Positions 1 to 8,153 of a stretch of DNA of 64,000 nucleotides are shown here, piece after piece (the first letter of the stretch is position 1; each line of letters opens with the position of its first letter). The notes beneath the pieces were generated by a model that made no database searches, was not told where the DNA came from, and was given only the letters and a program-made list of their open reading frames with translations. The translations under genes and the position numbers were made by a program. The stretch is from Sphingobacteriia bacterium (GTDB lineage Bacteria > Bacteroidota > Bacteroidia > Chitinophagales > Chitinophagaceae): assembly GCA_947456855.1 (NCBI GenBank), contig CANGTR010000003.1, positions 1-64,000 on the forward strand, in the 5' to 3' direction.

Positions 1-122
1 AAACCTATGGTATTTGTAGAGTAACAGGAAGGTTAATCGACAAAGCTCGTTTGCGTGCTGTTCCTCATGCAACACTTAGTTTAGAAGCTAAATTAGGTTT
101 GGTAAAGCCTTCTTCTGAATAA
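1..122 (+). CDS. C-terminal fragment of an unidentified protein (5' end outside window)
   Basis: Open frame ...TYGICRVTGRLIDKARLRAVPHATLSLEAKLGLVKPSSE* ends at TAA 120-122; family not recognised. Confidence 0.55.
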   Translation, partial: TYGICRVTGRLIDKARLRAVPHATLSLEAKLGLVKPSSE

Positions 123-139
123 ATAGTTCTTATATATTC

Positions 140-250
140 AAAGCTTGATACAAACGTCAACTGCTTTAAAATTGCTGAATTCTTCTCGCTTCGCGATGTC
201 GAATTCAAAGCGCGCAATTTTAAAAAGGTTTCCTTTTTGTATCAAGCTTT
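140..250. repeat. Nested palindromic intergenic element / long hairpin between convergent genes
   Basis: Perfect arms AAAGCTTGATACAAA (140-154)/TTTGTATCAAGCTTT (236-250), TTTAAAATTGC (165-175)/GCAATTTTAAA (214-224), TGAATTC (176-182)/GAATTCA (201-207), TCGC-TTC-GCGA (186-196); T-run follows. Confidence 0.85.
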
Positions 251-255
251 TTTAA

Positions 256-2085
256 TTACTTCACTTCCTGCATATCTACTAGCTTTTTGTAAATCCCTCC
301 TTTAGCTAATAAACTATCGTGGGTTCCTCTTTCTGCGATCTCACCTTTTTGTAAAACTATTATTTCATTGGCATGTCTGATGGTAGACAATCGATGTGCA
401 ATAACAATGGATGTTCTGTTTTGCATCATATTATTAATGGCGTCTTGTACCAATCTTTCACTTTCGGTATCAAGTGATGAAGTTGCTTCATCTAAAATAA
501 GGATGGGAGGATTTTTTAATACAGCTCTTGCAATAGTAACTCTTTGCCTTTCGCCACCACTCAATTTACTTCCTCTATCCCCAATATTCGTATCAAAACC
601 ATCTTCTTTTTTACGAATAAAATCCAAAGCATTGGCCACTTTAGCTGCATGCTCAATGGATTCTATAGAAGCTAATTCTGTACCTAAAGAAATATTATTG
701 GCAATGGTATCATTGAATAGTATGGGCTCTTGTGTAACGATACCCATTAAATTTCTAATGCTATTTAATGAAAATGATTTGATGTTATTTCCATCAATCA
801 AAATCTCACCACTGCTTACATCGTGAAATCGAGGAATTAAATCGGCTAAGCTGCTTTTGCCAGCACCCGAAGATCCAACCAGGGCAATGGTTTTGCCTTT
901 TTCAATTACCAGATTGATATTTTTTAAAATGGGCACATCGTCATAAGAAAATGAAACGTTTTTAAATTCTATTTTATCCTTGAACTCGGCAATCGTTGCG
1001 GCATTTGGTAAATCATTAACAGTTAATGGTGCTTGTAAAATTTCTTCAATTCTTTTGATTGCAGCACTGCCTCTTTGAGAGTTATAAAATGCTGTTGACA
1101 ATGATTTTGCTGGGTTTATAATTTGGGTGAATATTAAGATATAACTAATAAAACTATCACCTTCTAATCCGGCTTGGTTGCCTAAAACCAATCTGCCTCC
1201 AAACCATAAAATACAACTCAATACCATTACACCCATGAATTCCGACATTGGGGAAGCCAAGTCTCTTCTAAAATTCATTTTATTGCGAATATGATTTAAA
1301 TTATTATTGGTGTTGAAGAAGCGATTTCTTAAAATGGTTTCTGCATTAAAAGCCTTGATAACTCTTAATCCACCTAATGTTTCATCCAAAATAGACATTA
1401 AACTCCCCAATTCTTCTGCAGAAGCTGTGGATTGTTTTTTCAATGATCTACTTAACCTGCCAATTAAAAATCCAGTAACTGGCAATAAAACCAACAAGAA
1501 CAATGATAAGAGAGGGCTGATATACACTAGTACTCCTAAAATGATCAAAATATTCAAAGGATCTCTGATCAATCCTTCTAAAGTACTCATTACGCTCCAT
1601 TCGATCTCGTTGGCATCATTGCTCATCCGGCTAATGATATCACCCTTTTTTTGTTCGGTAAAAAAACCAATGGGCAGTTCTAAAATCTTAGCATACAAAT
1701 CAGACCTTAATTTGGTCATTACATAATTTCGCATTGGCGCCAGAACCCTATAAGACAAATAAGTAAACATATTTTTAAAAAATATGGAAACGATGATAAT
1801 GATACAAACAGTTCCTAAGGCATAAATGGCACCTTCTCGTGCAATTAATTCATTATAGTAATATTTGAAATAATCTATCAAGTTTTTCAATCCTTCAACC
1901 GAAAAGCTCATTTCAGGTTTAACTACTTCCTCTTTTTTATCGGTAAAGAGTAGTTTCAGAATAGGAGATAGCATGGCCAATGAAACCAAAGAAAATAAAA
2001 TAGAAAGTAGGTTGAAAACAACGTATAATGCGATGTTTCGCTTCTGGTTGCTTAGGTAAAATAGGATTCGTTCAAATCGCTTCAT
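256..2085 (-). CDS. ABC transporter, fused permease and ATP-binding protein (MsbA-like exporter)
   Basis: TM domain plus Walker A GSSGAGKSS, LSGGERQR signature, ILDEATSSLD. Start chosen at MKRFER; the ORF extends to 2133. Confidence 0.9.
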   Translation of the reverse strand: MKRFERILFYLSNQKRNIALYVVFNLLSILFSLVSLAMLSPILKLLFTDKKEEVVKPEMSFSVEGLKNLIDYFKYYYNELIAREGAIYALGTVCIIIIVSIFFKNMFTYLSYRVLAPMRNYVMTKLRSDLYAKILELPIGFFTEQKKGDIISRMSNDANEIEWSVMSTLEGLIRDPLNILIILGVLVYISPLLSLFLLVLLPVTGFLIGRLSRSLKKQSTASAEELGSLMSILDETLGGLRVIKAFNAETILRNRFFNTNNNLNHIRNKMNFRRDLASPMSEFMGVMVLSCILWFGGRLVLGNQAGLEGDSFISYILIFTQIINPAKSLSTAFYNSQRGSAAIKRIEEILQAPLTVNDLPNAATIAEFKDKIEFKNVSFSYDDVPILKNINLVIEKGKTIALVGSSGAGKSSLADLIPRFHDVSSGEILIDGNNIKSFSLNSIRNLMGIVTQEPILFNDTIANNISLGTELASIESIEHAAKVANALDFIRKKEDGFDTNIGDRGSKLSGGERQRVTIARAVLKNPPILILDEATSSLDTESERLVQDAINNMMQNRTSIVIAHRLSTIRHANEIIVLQKGEIAERGTHDSLLAKGGIYKKLVDMQEVK

Positions 2086-2146
2086 ACAGGAATAAATGGT
2101 AAAACACCACAAAGTAACTAATTTTACACCCAATAAACAGTAGAAT

Positions 2147-2530
2147 ATGGAGGAAGGTAAACGTCAAAGACAAATTGCAGGTGCATTGCAGGAACAATTT
2201 AGCGAGATATTTCGTAGGCTTAATCTATCTATGATAGATGGTGGGATGGTGTCTATATCTAGTGTAAAGGTTACACCAGACCTTTTAGAGGCCCGGGTAT
2301 ACATCAGTTTGTTTCAAGTAAAAAATGCATCTAATGTGATGAAAATCATCGAATCCAGGGCCTGGGAAATTAAAAAGGAGCTGGCTGATAAAATGAAGCA
2401 CCAATTAAGGAGAATTCCTGTGATTCATTTTTACAATGATGATACGTTGGATTATGTTTTTAAAATGGAGCAAGTATTTAAAGAAATTAATGAGGGCGGA
2501 ACAAGTTCTAATGAAAACAAAAATGAATAA
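2147..2530 (+). CDS. rbfA: Ribosome-binding factor A
   Basis: RQRQIAGALQEQFSEIFRR...ISSVKVTPDLLEARVYISLF...LRRIPVIHFYNDDTLDYVFKMEQVFKEI is RbfA-like. Confidence 0.93.
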   Translation: MEEGKRQRQIAGALQEQFSEIFRRLNLSMIDGGMVSISSVKVTPDLLEARVYISLFQVKNASNVMKIIESRAWEIKKELADKMKHQLRRIPVIHFYNDDTLDYVFKMEQVFKEINEGGTSSNENKNE

Positions 2531-2550
2531 ACTTAATACAATGTAAAGTG

Positions 2551-2599
2551 TATCTCATAATTCATATCTTATAATTCATATCTCATAATTCATAATTCT
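2551..2599. repeat. Heptad repeat array A (7 units, alternating TATCTYA/TAATTCA)
   Basis: TATCTCA TAATTCA TATCTTA TAATTCA TATCTCA TAATTCA TAATTCT with no register break. Confidence 0.9.
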
Positions 2600-2603
2600 T
2601 CAT

Positions 2604-3812
2604 TTGAACCTGCTTTTCGCCTGGCGCTATTTTAGATCAAAAAAATCAACCAATGCAATTAATATTATTGCTTGGATAGCTGTTACTGCCATTGCTGTAG
2701 GAACAGCTGCGCTTGTTATTATTTTAAGTGTATTTAATGGGTTTGAAGATTTGGTAAAAGGATTGTACGGCGATTTTTATGCTTCGGTAAAGGTTGTGCC
2801 TGCACAAGCAAAAACCTTTCATATTTCTGCCGATCAGCTCAATCAATTAAAGGCGATAAAACAAATCAAAGCAACAAGTTTTATTGCCGAAGAGAAAGCA
2901 TTGTTAATGGGAAATTATCAAGCCATTGTAACAGTTAAAGGTGTTGAGGATAATTACAATAATATCAATAATATATCAAAATATGTAAAACGTGGAAGCT
3001 TTGAACTTGGAGACAAGGAAAACCCTGGAATTATTATGGGTGCTGGCATAGAGAATGCCGCAGGAGTGGATATAGAGCGAGGTTTAACGCCCACTATTTT
3101 ATACATGCCCAATCAAAATGCAGCTAATTTGAGTGCTACGGATGGCTTAAATTCTTATGTTGTTAAACCAACCGGAACATTTGTTATTCAACAGGATTTT
3201 GACAATAAATATGCATTTACGAATTTGGCTTTTTTAAAGTACATGTTGAATATGTCGGAGGATGAATATAGTGCAATAGAAATAAAAACAAATGGACAAG
3301 ATGAACTGGTAAAAAGGGATCTACAAAAATTATTAGGGAGTGGATATAAAGTGCAAACTCGATATGAACAAAACCAATCTTTGTATGCAGTTATGCAAAT
3401 GGAGAAATGGGTAATTTATGCAATATTGTCTTTGATTTTAGTTGTAGCTGCATTCAATATGATAGGTGCTTTAACCATGTTGGTTTTAGAGAAACAAAAA
3501 GACATTGCAGTATTAAAAGCAATGGGGGCAGATGATGGTAGAATTCGAAGTATTTTTTTACTAGAAGGATTGTTATTGGCTGGAATAGGAACAGGATTAG
3601 GATTGTTTATTGCAACTTGCATTTGTTGGTTGCAAATAAAATACCATTTAATCAAATTGGGGGGATCAACTTTTATTATAGATTACTATCCTGTAAAAAC
3701 AGCCATCTCCGATTATTTATTGGTATTTTTAACAGTGAGTGGTATTGCTTTTTCAGCAGCATGGTTCACTTCCAGAAAATCGAGTAAAGCCTCTTACTCC
3801 CTCAGAACCTAA
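2604..3812 (+). CDS. ABC transporter permease, FtsX/LolC-LolE family
   Basis: N-terminal TM, periplasmic domain, C-terminal FtsX-like domain (ALTMLVLEKQKDIAVLKAMGADDGRIRSIFLLEGLLL); TTG start. Confidence 0.88.
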   Translation: MNLLFAWRYFRSKKSTNAINIIAWIAVTAIAVGTAALVIILSVFNGFEDLVKGLYGDFYASVKVVPAQAKTFHISADQLNQLKAIKQIKATSFIAEEKALLMGNYQAIVTVKGVEDNYNNINNISKYVKRGSFELGDKENPGIIMGAGIENAAGVDIERGLTPTILYMPNQNAANLSATDGLNSYVVKPTGTFVIQQDFDNKYAFTNLAFLKYMLNMSEDEYSAIEIKTNGQDELVKRDLQKLLGSGYKVQTRYEQNQSLYAVMQMEKWVIYAILSLILVVAAFNMIGALTMLVLEKQKDIAVLKAMGADDGRIRSIFLLEGLLLAGIGTGLGLFIATCICWLQIKYHLIKLGGSTFIIDYYPVKTAISDYLLVFLTVSGIAFSAAWFTSRKSSKASYSLRT

Positions 3813-3882
3813 TATCTCTTATCTTGTATCTCTAATCTCTAATCTCTAATCTCTTATCTTGTATCTCTTATCTCTTATCTCC
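3813..3882. repeat. Heptad repeat array B (10 units of [TA]ATCT[CT]N)
   Basis: TATCTCT TATCTTG TATCTCT AATCTCT AATCTCT AATCTCT TATCTTG TATCTCT TATCTCT TATCTCC in one register, filling the gap between two convergent stop codons. Confidence 0.92.
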
Positions 3883-4724
3883 TAATAGTCTCCCAGAGTT
3901 TCTGGCAACTGCGCCAAAGCTTTAGCTAGCTGATCATCATTGGGGGCAATTCCATGCCATTCATGGCTGCCTTCCATAAAATCAACGCCCTTGCCCATTT
4001 CTGTTGTCATCAATATGCAAATAGGTTTTCCTTGACCTGTCATTGACTTTGCTTTATCTAAAACAGAAACAACATCATCCATATCGTTGCCATTCATGTC
4101 TAAAACAGTCCAGTTGAATGCTTCAAATTTGGTTTTCAAGTTATCTAAATTCAAAACTTTATTGGTTGGCCCATCAATTTGTTGACCATTAACGTCAATT
4201 GTAATAATCAGGTTATCTACTTTATTATGAGGCGCAAATAAAATGGCTTCCCAATTTTGTCCTTCTTGTAATTCACCATCACCATGCAATGAAAATACCA
4301 AGTGCGGATCGTTATTCAGTTTTTTTGTTAATGCAGCGCCAATTGCAACACTCATACCTTGTCCTAATGATCCACTAGCAATTCTTACACCAGGAAGGTG
4401 TTCATGAGTAGTTGGATGACCTTGTAAACGGGTATTGATTTTTCTGAAACTCGCTAATTCTTTAACATCAAAATAGCCAGAACGGGCTAAAACAGAGTAG
4501 AATACAGGCGAAATATGACCATTCGATAAAAAGAACAGGTCTTCATTTACTCCATCCATTTTAAAATCTGTATGATGAGTCATTGAATGAAAATACAAAG
4601 CAGTTAAGAAATCGGCGCAGCCTAAAGAGCCTCCAGGGTGTCCACTTTGAACGGCATGCACCATTCTTACTATATCTCTTCTTACCTGACTGGTTATTTT
4701 TTTCAACTCATCAATACTTGCCAT
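3882..4724 (-). CDS. Transketolase N-terminal (thiamine diphosphate-binding) subunit
   Basis: VQSGHPGGSLGCADFLTALYF, GSLGQGMSVAIGAAL, SLHGDGELQEGQNWEA; about 280 aa, pyrimidine-binding and C-terminal domains absent. Start set at MASIDELKK. Confidence 0.92.
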   Translation of the reverse strand: MASIDELKKITSQVRRDIVRMVHAVQSGHPGGSLGCADFLTALYFHSMTHHTDFKMDGVNEDLFFLSNGHISPVFYSVLARSGYFDVKELASFRKINTRLQGHPTTHEHLPGVRIASGSLGQGMSVAIGAALTKKLNNDPHLVFSLHGDGELQEGQNWEAILFAPHNKVDNLIITIDVNGQQIDGPTNKVLNLDNLKTKFEAFNWTVLDMNGNDMDDVVSVLDKAKSMTGQGKPICILMTTEMGKGVDFMEGSHEWHGIAPNDDQLAKALAQLPETLGDY

Positions 4725-5099
4725 ATAAAAGGTTTTTTTTGGATTGAGCAGCGAAGATAAAACCAATTGCACCATTATAAGAAGTAAAATACTAAAATCT
4801 TGGTATGGCAGATGAAAAAAGGATTAACTATGTTCGTAAATTGCTGATTCAATAACAATTTACCAATGCTTAGTACCAATCCTTCCTTCTGATTATCCAG
4901 GTATCAAACATTATTCTCTAACTGTAGTTTTTATAGGTGTTCGCCTTTTTCTTCTGATCTCAACCTTATCTCAATCTTATCTTTCATAGATGGTTATACG
5001 GAGTAAAGACGCATGTAGTGGAAATGCCTCAGCCGTTTTAAAGCAAATAGTTCTCCCTAAGTAAAAGCATGAGATAAAGTATAATTTGAAATGATTCTG

Positions 5100-5107
5100 T
5101 AGATTTG
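5100..5107 (+). promoter_or_regulatory. Putative Bacteroidota -7 element (TAGATTTG) upstream of frr
   Basis: Match to TAnnTTTG 20 nt before the ATG; no clear -33 partner. Confidence 0.35.
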
Positions 5108-5127
5108 CGCTAATTTAAAAAGCTATT

Positions 5128-5691
5128 ATGACGGAAGACATTGATTTGATATTATCAGATTTAACCGAAACTATGCAGAAAGGGATTCAGCATTTAGAAG
5201 CTGAATTGGTTAAAATCCGTGCTGGGAAAGCTAATCCAGCTATGTTAGACGGATTAAATGTAGATTATTATGGTGCACCTACTGCGATCAATCAGGTTGC
5301 GAATATTCAGGTATTGGATGCTAGAACTATTAGTATTCAGCCATGGGAAAAAAACATGTTACAAGCCATTGAGAAATCGATCATGGCTGCAAATATTGGG
5401 GTAACACCTCAAAACGATGGTGTTCAAATCAGGTTATTTATGCCCCCTCTAACAGAAGAAAGAAGAAAAGAATTGGTAAAAAAAGCCAGTGCAGAAGGAG
5501 AGCATTCTAAGGTTGCTCTTCGAAATGTAAGAAGGGATGCAATAGAACAAGTAAAAAAATTACAAAAAGACGGGTTGAGTGAAGATGCAGCTAAAGATGC
5601 TGAAAAAAACATTCAGGAAACCACCGATAAATTTATTCTTCTGGTAGAAAAACATTTGGCTGCCAAAGAAAAAGAGATGATGGTTATTTAG
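5128..5691 (+). CDS. frr: Ribosome recycling factor
   Basis: KIRAGKANPAMLDGLNVDYYGAPTAINQVANIQVLDARTISIQPWEKNML...LRNVRRDA. Confidence 0.97.
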   Translation: MTEDIDLILSDLTETMQKGIQHLEAELVKIRAGKANPAMLDGLNVDYYGAPTAINQVANIQVLDARTISIQPWEKNMLQAIEKSIMAANIGVTPQNDGVQIRLFMPPLTEERRKELVKKASAEGEHSKVALRNVRRDAIEQVKKLQKDGLSEDAAKDAEKNIQETTDKFILLVEKHLAAKEKEMMVI

Positions 5692-6556
5692 TTTTTTTAT
5701 TAACTAAGTAAACTCCAACTAAAATAATAGAAAGGCATACTACCTGTTGAATATTTACATGTTCTCCGCCCCATATGCCCCAGCCGATGGCTACAAATGG
5801 GATTCCATAAGTAACTGTAGATGCAAATAAAGCACCAGCACGTTTTACCAGCATGTAAAAAAGAATGGAGGCAATGGCTGTTCCAAATACACCCAATGTA
5901 GCAGAAGCTAATGTAGACTGTATATAGTTATGCTCAGAAAGGGGTAAAGCAAAAAATCCGGTGAATTGAAGTATCAACCCGCAAGGGATGATTAAGAAAA
6001 TAAATGCCATAGAAGCAATTTCTAATGAACCTATTCCTTGCATATTCTTTCCTACCATATTTACATTGATCCCATAGAATAGGGTGGCCAATAATACAAG
6101 GAATGCGTAACTTATATATTGAACTGTAATATTTGCTCCAGCAGCAACCAATAAGGTTAAACCTATAAAACCAATGATGATACCTACAACTTGATTCATT
6201 TTTACCTTAAGTTGAAAAAAACCAATACCGGTAACTATAACAAATAGAGGGGTTAATGCATTTAAAATACCCGCCAATGCACTGTCTATTTTAGTTTCTG
6301 CAATACAAAATAAATAGGCAGGAAAAAAACTGCCCAATAAGCCAGAAAGCACCACCAAAGCTCTTTTTTGGGATGGAATATGTTTAAATGCTTTGATGGC
6401 GAAAGGCAATAGAATGATTCCCGCACTCATAATTCTTATTGAAGCCACTTGATAAGGGCTCAACACATTCATGCCCCCTTTCATTAAAATAAAAGAACTG
6501 CCCCAGATTAAGCAAAGTGCAATAAAAATTAGCCAATTAATGATTTTCTTTCCCAA
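5684..6556 (-). CDS. DMT superfamily (EamA) transporter
   Basis: Ten-TM pattern, LCLIWGSSFILMKGGMNVLSPYQVASIRI...; 8-bp convergent overlap with frr. Confidence 0.88.
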   Translation of the reverse strand: MGKKIINWLIFIALCLIWGSSFILMKGGMNVLSPYQVASIRIMSAGIILLPFAIKAFKHIPSQKRALVVLSGLLGSFFPAYLFCIAETKIDSALAGILNALTPLFVIVTGIGFFQLKVKMNQVVGIIIGFIGLTLLVAAGANITVQYISYAFLVLLATLFYGINVNMVGKNMQGIGSLEIASMAFIFLIIPCGLILQFTGFFALPLSEHNYIQSTLASATLGVFGTAIASILFYMLVKRAGALFASTVTYGIPFVAIGWGIWGGEHVNIQQVVCLSIILVGVYLVNKKTK

Positions 6557-6650
6557 CGTAATTATTTGTTCAAAGATGCAATTTTATGTTGCATTATGAA
6601 GATTTAAAAAAATTCATTATTTTTATTCCCATTATTAAAACAATTTAGAT

Positions 6651-7088
6651 ATGGGAATGTTGAAAGAATTCAAAGAGTTTGCCGTAAGAGGCAATTTAGT
6701 AGATACAGCAGTTGCATTTGTTATGGGTGTTTCTTTTGGTAAAATTGTTACTTCTTTTGTGGATGGAATGGTTATGCCATTGGTAGGAATGCTAACAGGC
6801 GGGGTAGATTTCAATGATAAAAAATTTGTATTAAAATCTGCAGTAGATGTTGTAAAAGACGCAGCAGGAGTGGTTCTGACTCCAGCAGTTCCAGAAGTTT
6901 CCGTGAAGTATGGCACATTTATTACCAATCTATTTGATTTTATAGTAGTTGCCTTTGCGGTGTTTATGGTAATCAAAGGAATTAATAAGATCAAAAAAGA
7001 AACAGTAGCAGACTCAGCAGCCGAACCAGCTGGCCCCTCTAGTACAGATGCTTTATTGATGGAAATAAGAGACTCTTTAAAGAAGTAG
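6651..7088 (+). CDS. mscL: Large-conductance mechanosensitive channel
   Basis: LKEFKEFAVRGNLVDTAVAFVMGVSFGKIVTSFVDGMVMPLVG... Confidence 0.97.
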   Translation: MGMLKEFKEFAVRGNLVDTAVAFVMGVSFGKIVTSFVDGMVMPLVGMLTGGVDFNDKKFVLKSAVDVVKDAAGVVLTPAVPEVSVKYGTFITNLFDFIVVAFAVFMVIKGINKIKKETVADSAAEPAGPSSTDALLMEIRDSLKK

Positions 7089-7115
7089 CACCTTTTGGTG
7101 GATAACTATTTAGTA

Positions 7116-7140
7116 AAACAGGCTTTTTTAAAGCCTGTTT
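7116..7140 (+). terminator. Hairpin downstream of mscL
   Basis: Perfect 11-bp stem AAACAGGCTTT-ttt-AAAGCCTGTTT, then T-rich tail. Confidence 0.75.
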
Positions 7141-7171
7141 ATGTTTCTTTGTATCAATCAATGCAATTGAA

Positions 7172-7963
7172 GTGAGTGCAGTTAATTATCAGATTAAGTT
7201 AGATCAGTTTGAAGGACCTTTCGACCTATTGTTGTTTTTTATCGAAAGAGATGAATTGGATATTTATAATATCCCCATTACCAAAATCATCAATGATTTC
7301 CTAGACTTTATTCATAGTTCGGAGAAATTGAATATTGAATTAAGCAGTGAGTTTATTCTATTCATTTCAACCTTAATGAGAATTAAGGCTAGATTGTTGT
7401 TGCCTCGAAAAGAAATTGATGCTTCCGGTAATGAAATAGACCCTCGTCAAGAATTAATTGATAAAATTTTAGAATACAAACGTTTTAAAGAAGCGGCAGT
7501 TCAAATGGCTGAAATGGAAGCTATGAGAATGCTGATGGTAAAACGTGGAAATCTTCAAAAAGAAATTGCAGCAATAGGAGAGGAAGCTTCTGAAGGAACT
7601 GAGATCCAAAATATTACTTTATTCAAATTGATGAAATCTTTTGAAAAGGTAATGCAACGTGTACATGACAGACAAAACAAACCTGTACACACTGTTGTTC
7701 GTTACAACTATACTATGGAAGGAAGCCGAGATTATATGCTCGATTTTGTGGCGAAAGAAAAAACGGTAGCTTTCGAAAAAGTATTTGAAATATGCGAAGA
7801 TCGCATCCATGCAATATTCTTATTCTTATCTATACTCGAATTATCTCAACAAAAATTCATGAAATTATTGGTTGGCCAGGGCATGAATAATTTTATTGTT
7901 GAATGGAACGACAATCGTGCAGCTGATATAGCGGAGGAAGGATTGGCTGAGGAAGAGATATGA
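7172..7963 (+). CDS. scpA: Segregation and condensation protein A
   Basis: YQIKLDQFEGPFDLLLFFIERDELDIYNIPITKIINDFL...; GTG start. Confidence 0.94.
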   Translation: MSAVNYQIKLDQFEGPFDLLLFFIERDELDIYNIPITKIINDFLDFIHSSEKLNIELSSEFILFISTLMRIKARLLLPRKEIDASGNEIDPRQELIDKILEYKRFKEAAVQMAEMEAMRMLMVKRGNLQKEIAAIGEEASEGTEIQNITLFKLMKSFEKVMQRVHDRQNKPVHTVVRYNYTMEGSRDYMLDFVAKEKTVAFEKVFEICEDRIHAIFLFLSILELSQQKFMKLLVGQGMNNFIVEWNDNRAADIAEEGLAEEEI

Positions 7964-8052
7964 GATAAAAGATAGGAGATATAAGATATGAGATATAAGA
8001 TATAAGATATAAGATATAAGATAGGAGATATAAGATAGGAGATATAAGATAT
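7955..8052. repeat. Heptad repeat array C-left (14 units of [GA]AGATA[TAG])
   Basis: 14 consecutive heptads, beginning inside the last scpA codons (GAGATATGA contains the TGA stop). Confidence 0.92.
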
Positions 8053-8070
8053 TAATGAACACTTAAAATG

Positions 8071-8147
8071 TATCTCTTAATTCATATCTCTTAACTCATA
8101 TCTCATAATTAATATCTCATAATTCATATCTCATAATTCAGATCTCT
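8071..8147. repeat. Heptad repeat array C-right (11 units, TATCTCN alternating with TAAYTMA)
   Basis: TATCTCT TAATTCA TATCTCT TAACTCA TATCTCA TAATTAA TATCTCA TAATTCA TATCTCA TAATTCA GATCTCT; orientation opposite to C-left. Confidence 0.9.
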
Positions 8148-8153
8148 TCATAC

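Noticed and set aside
368-826. 152-aa plus-strand ORF opposite the ABC exporter
   Set aside because: Fully antisense to a well-supported CDS, no recognisable motif; same reasoning for 1307..1726 and other shadow ORFs
4957-4983. GATCTCAACCTTATCTCAATCTTATCT as another heptad array
   Set aside because: ATCT spacing is 11, 6 and 5 nt, not 7; at best a decayed remnant
7865-8062. 65-aa minus-strand ORF with repetitive ISYLISYILYL peptide
   Set aside because: It is the translation of heptad array C-left (7 nt x 3 frames gives a 7-aa period) and overlaps scpA; a repeat artefact, not a gene
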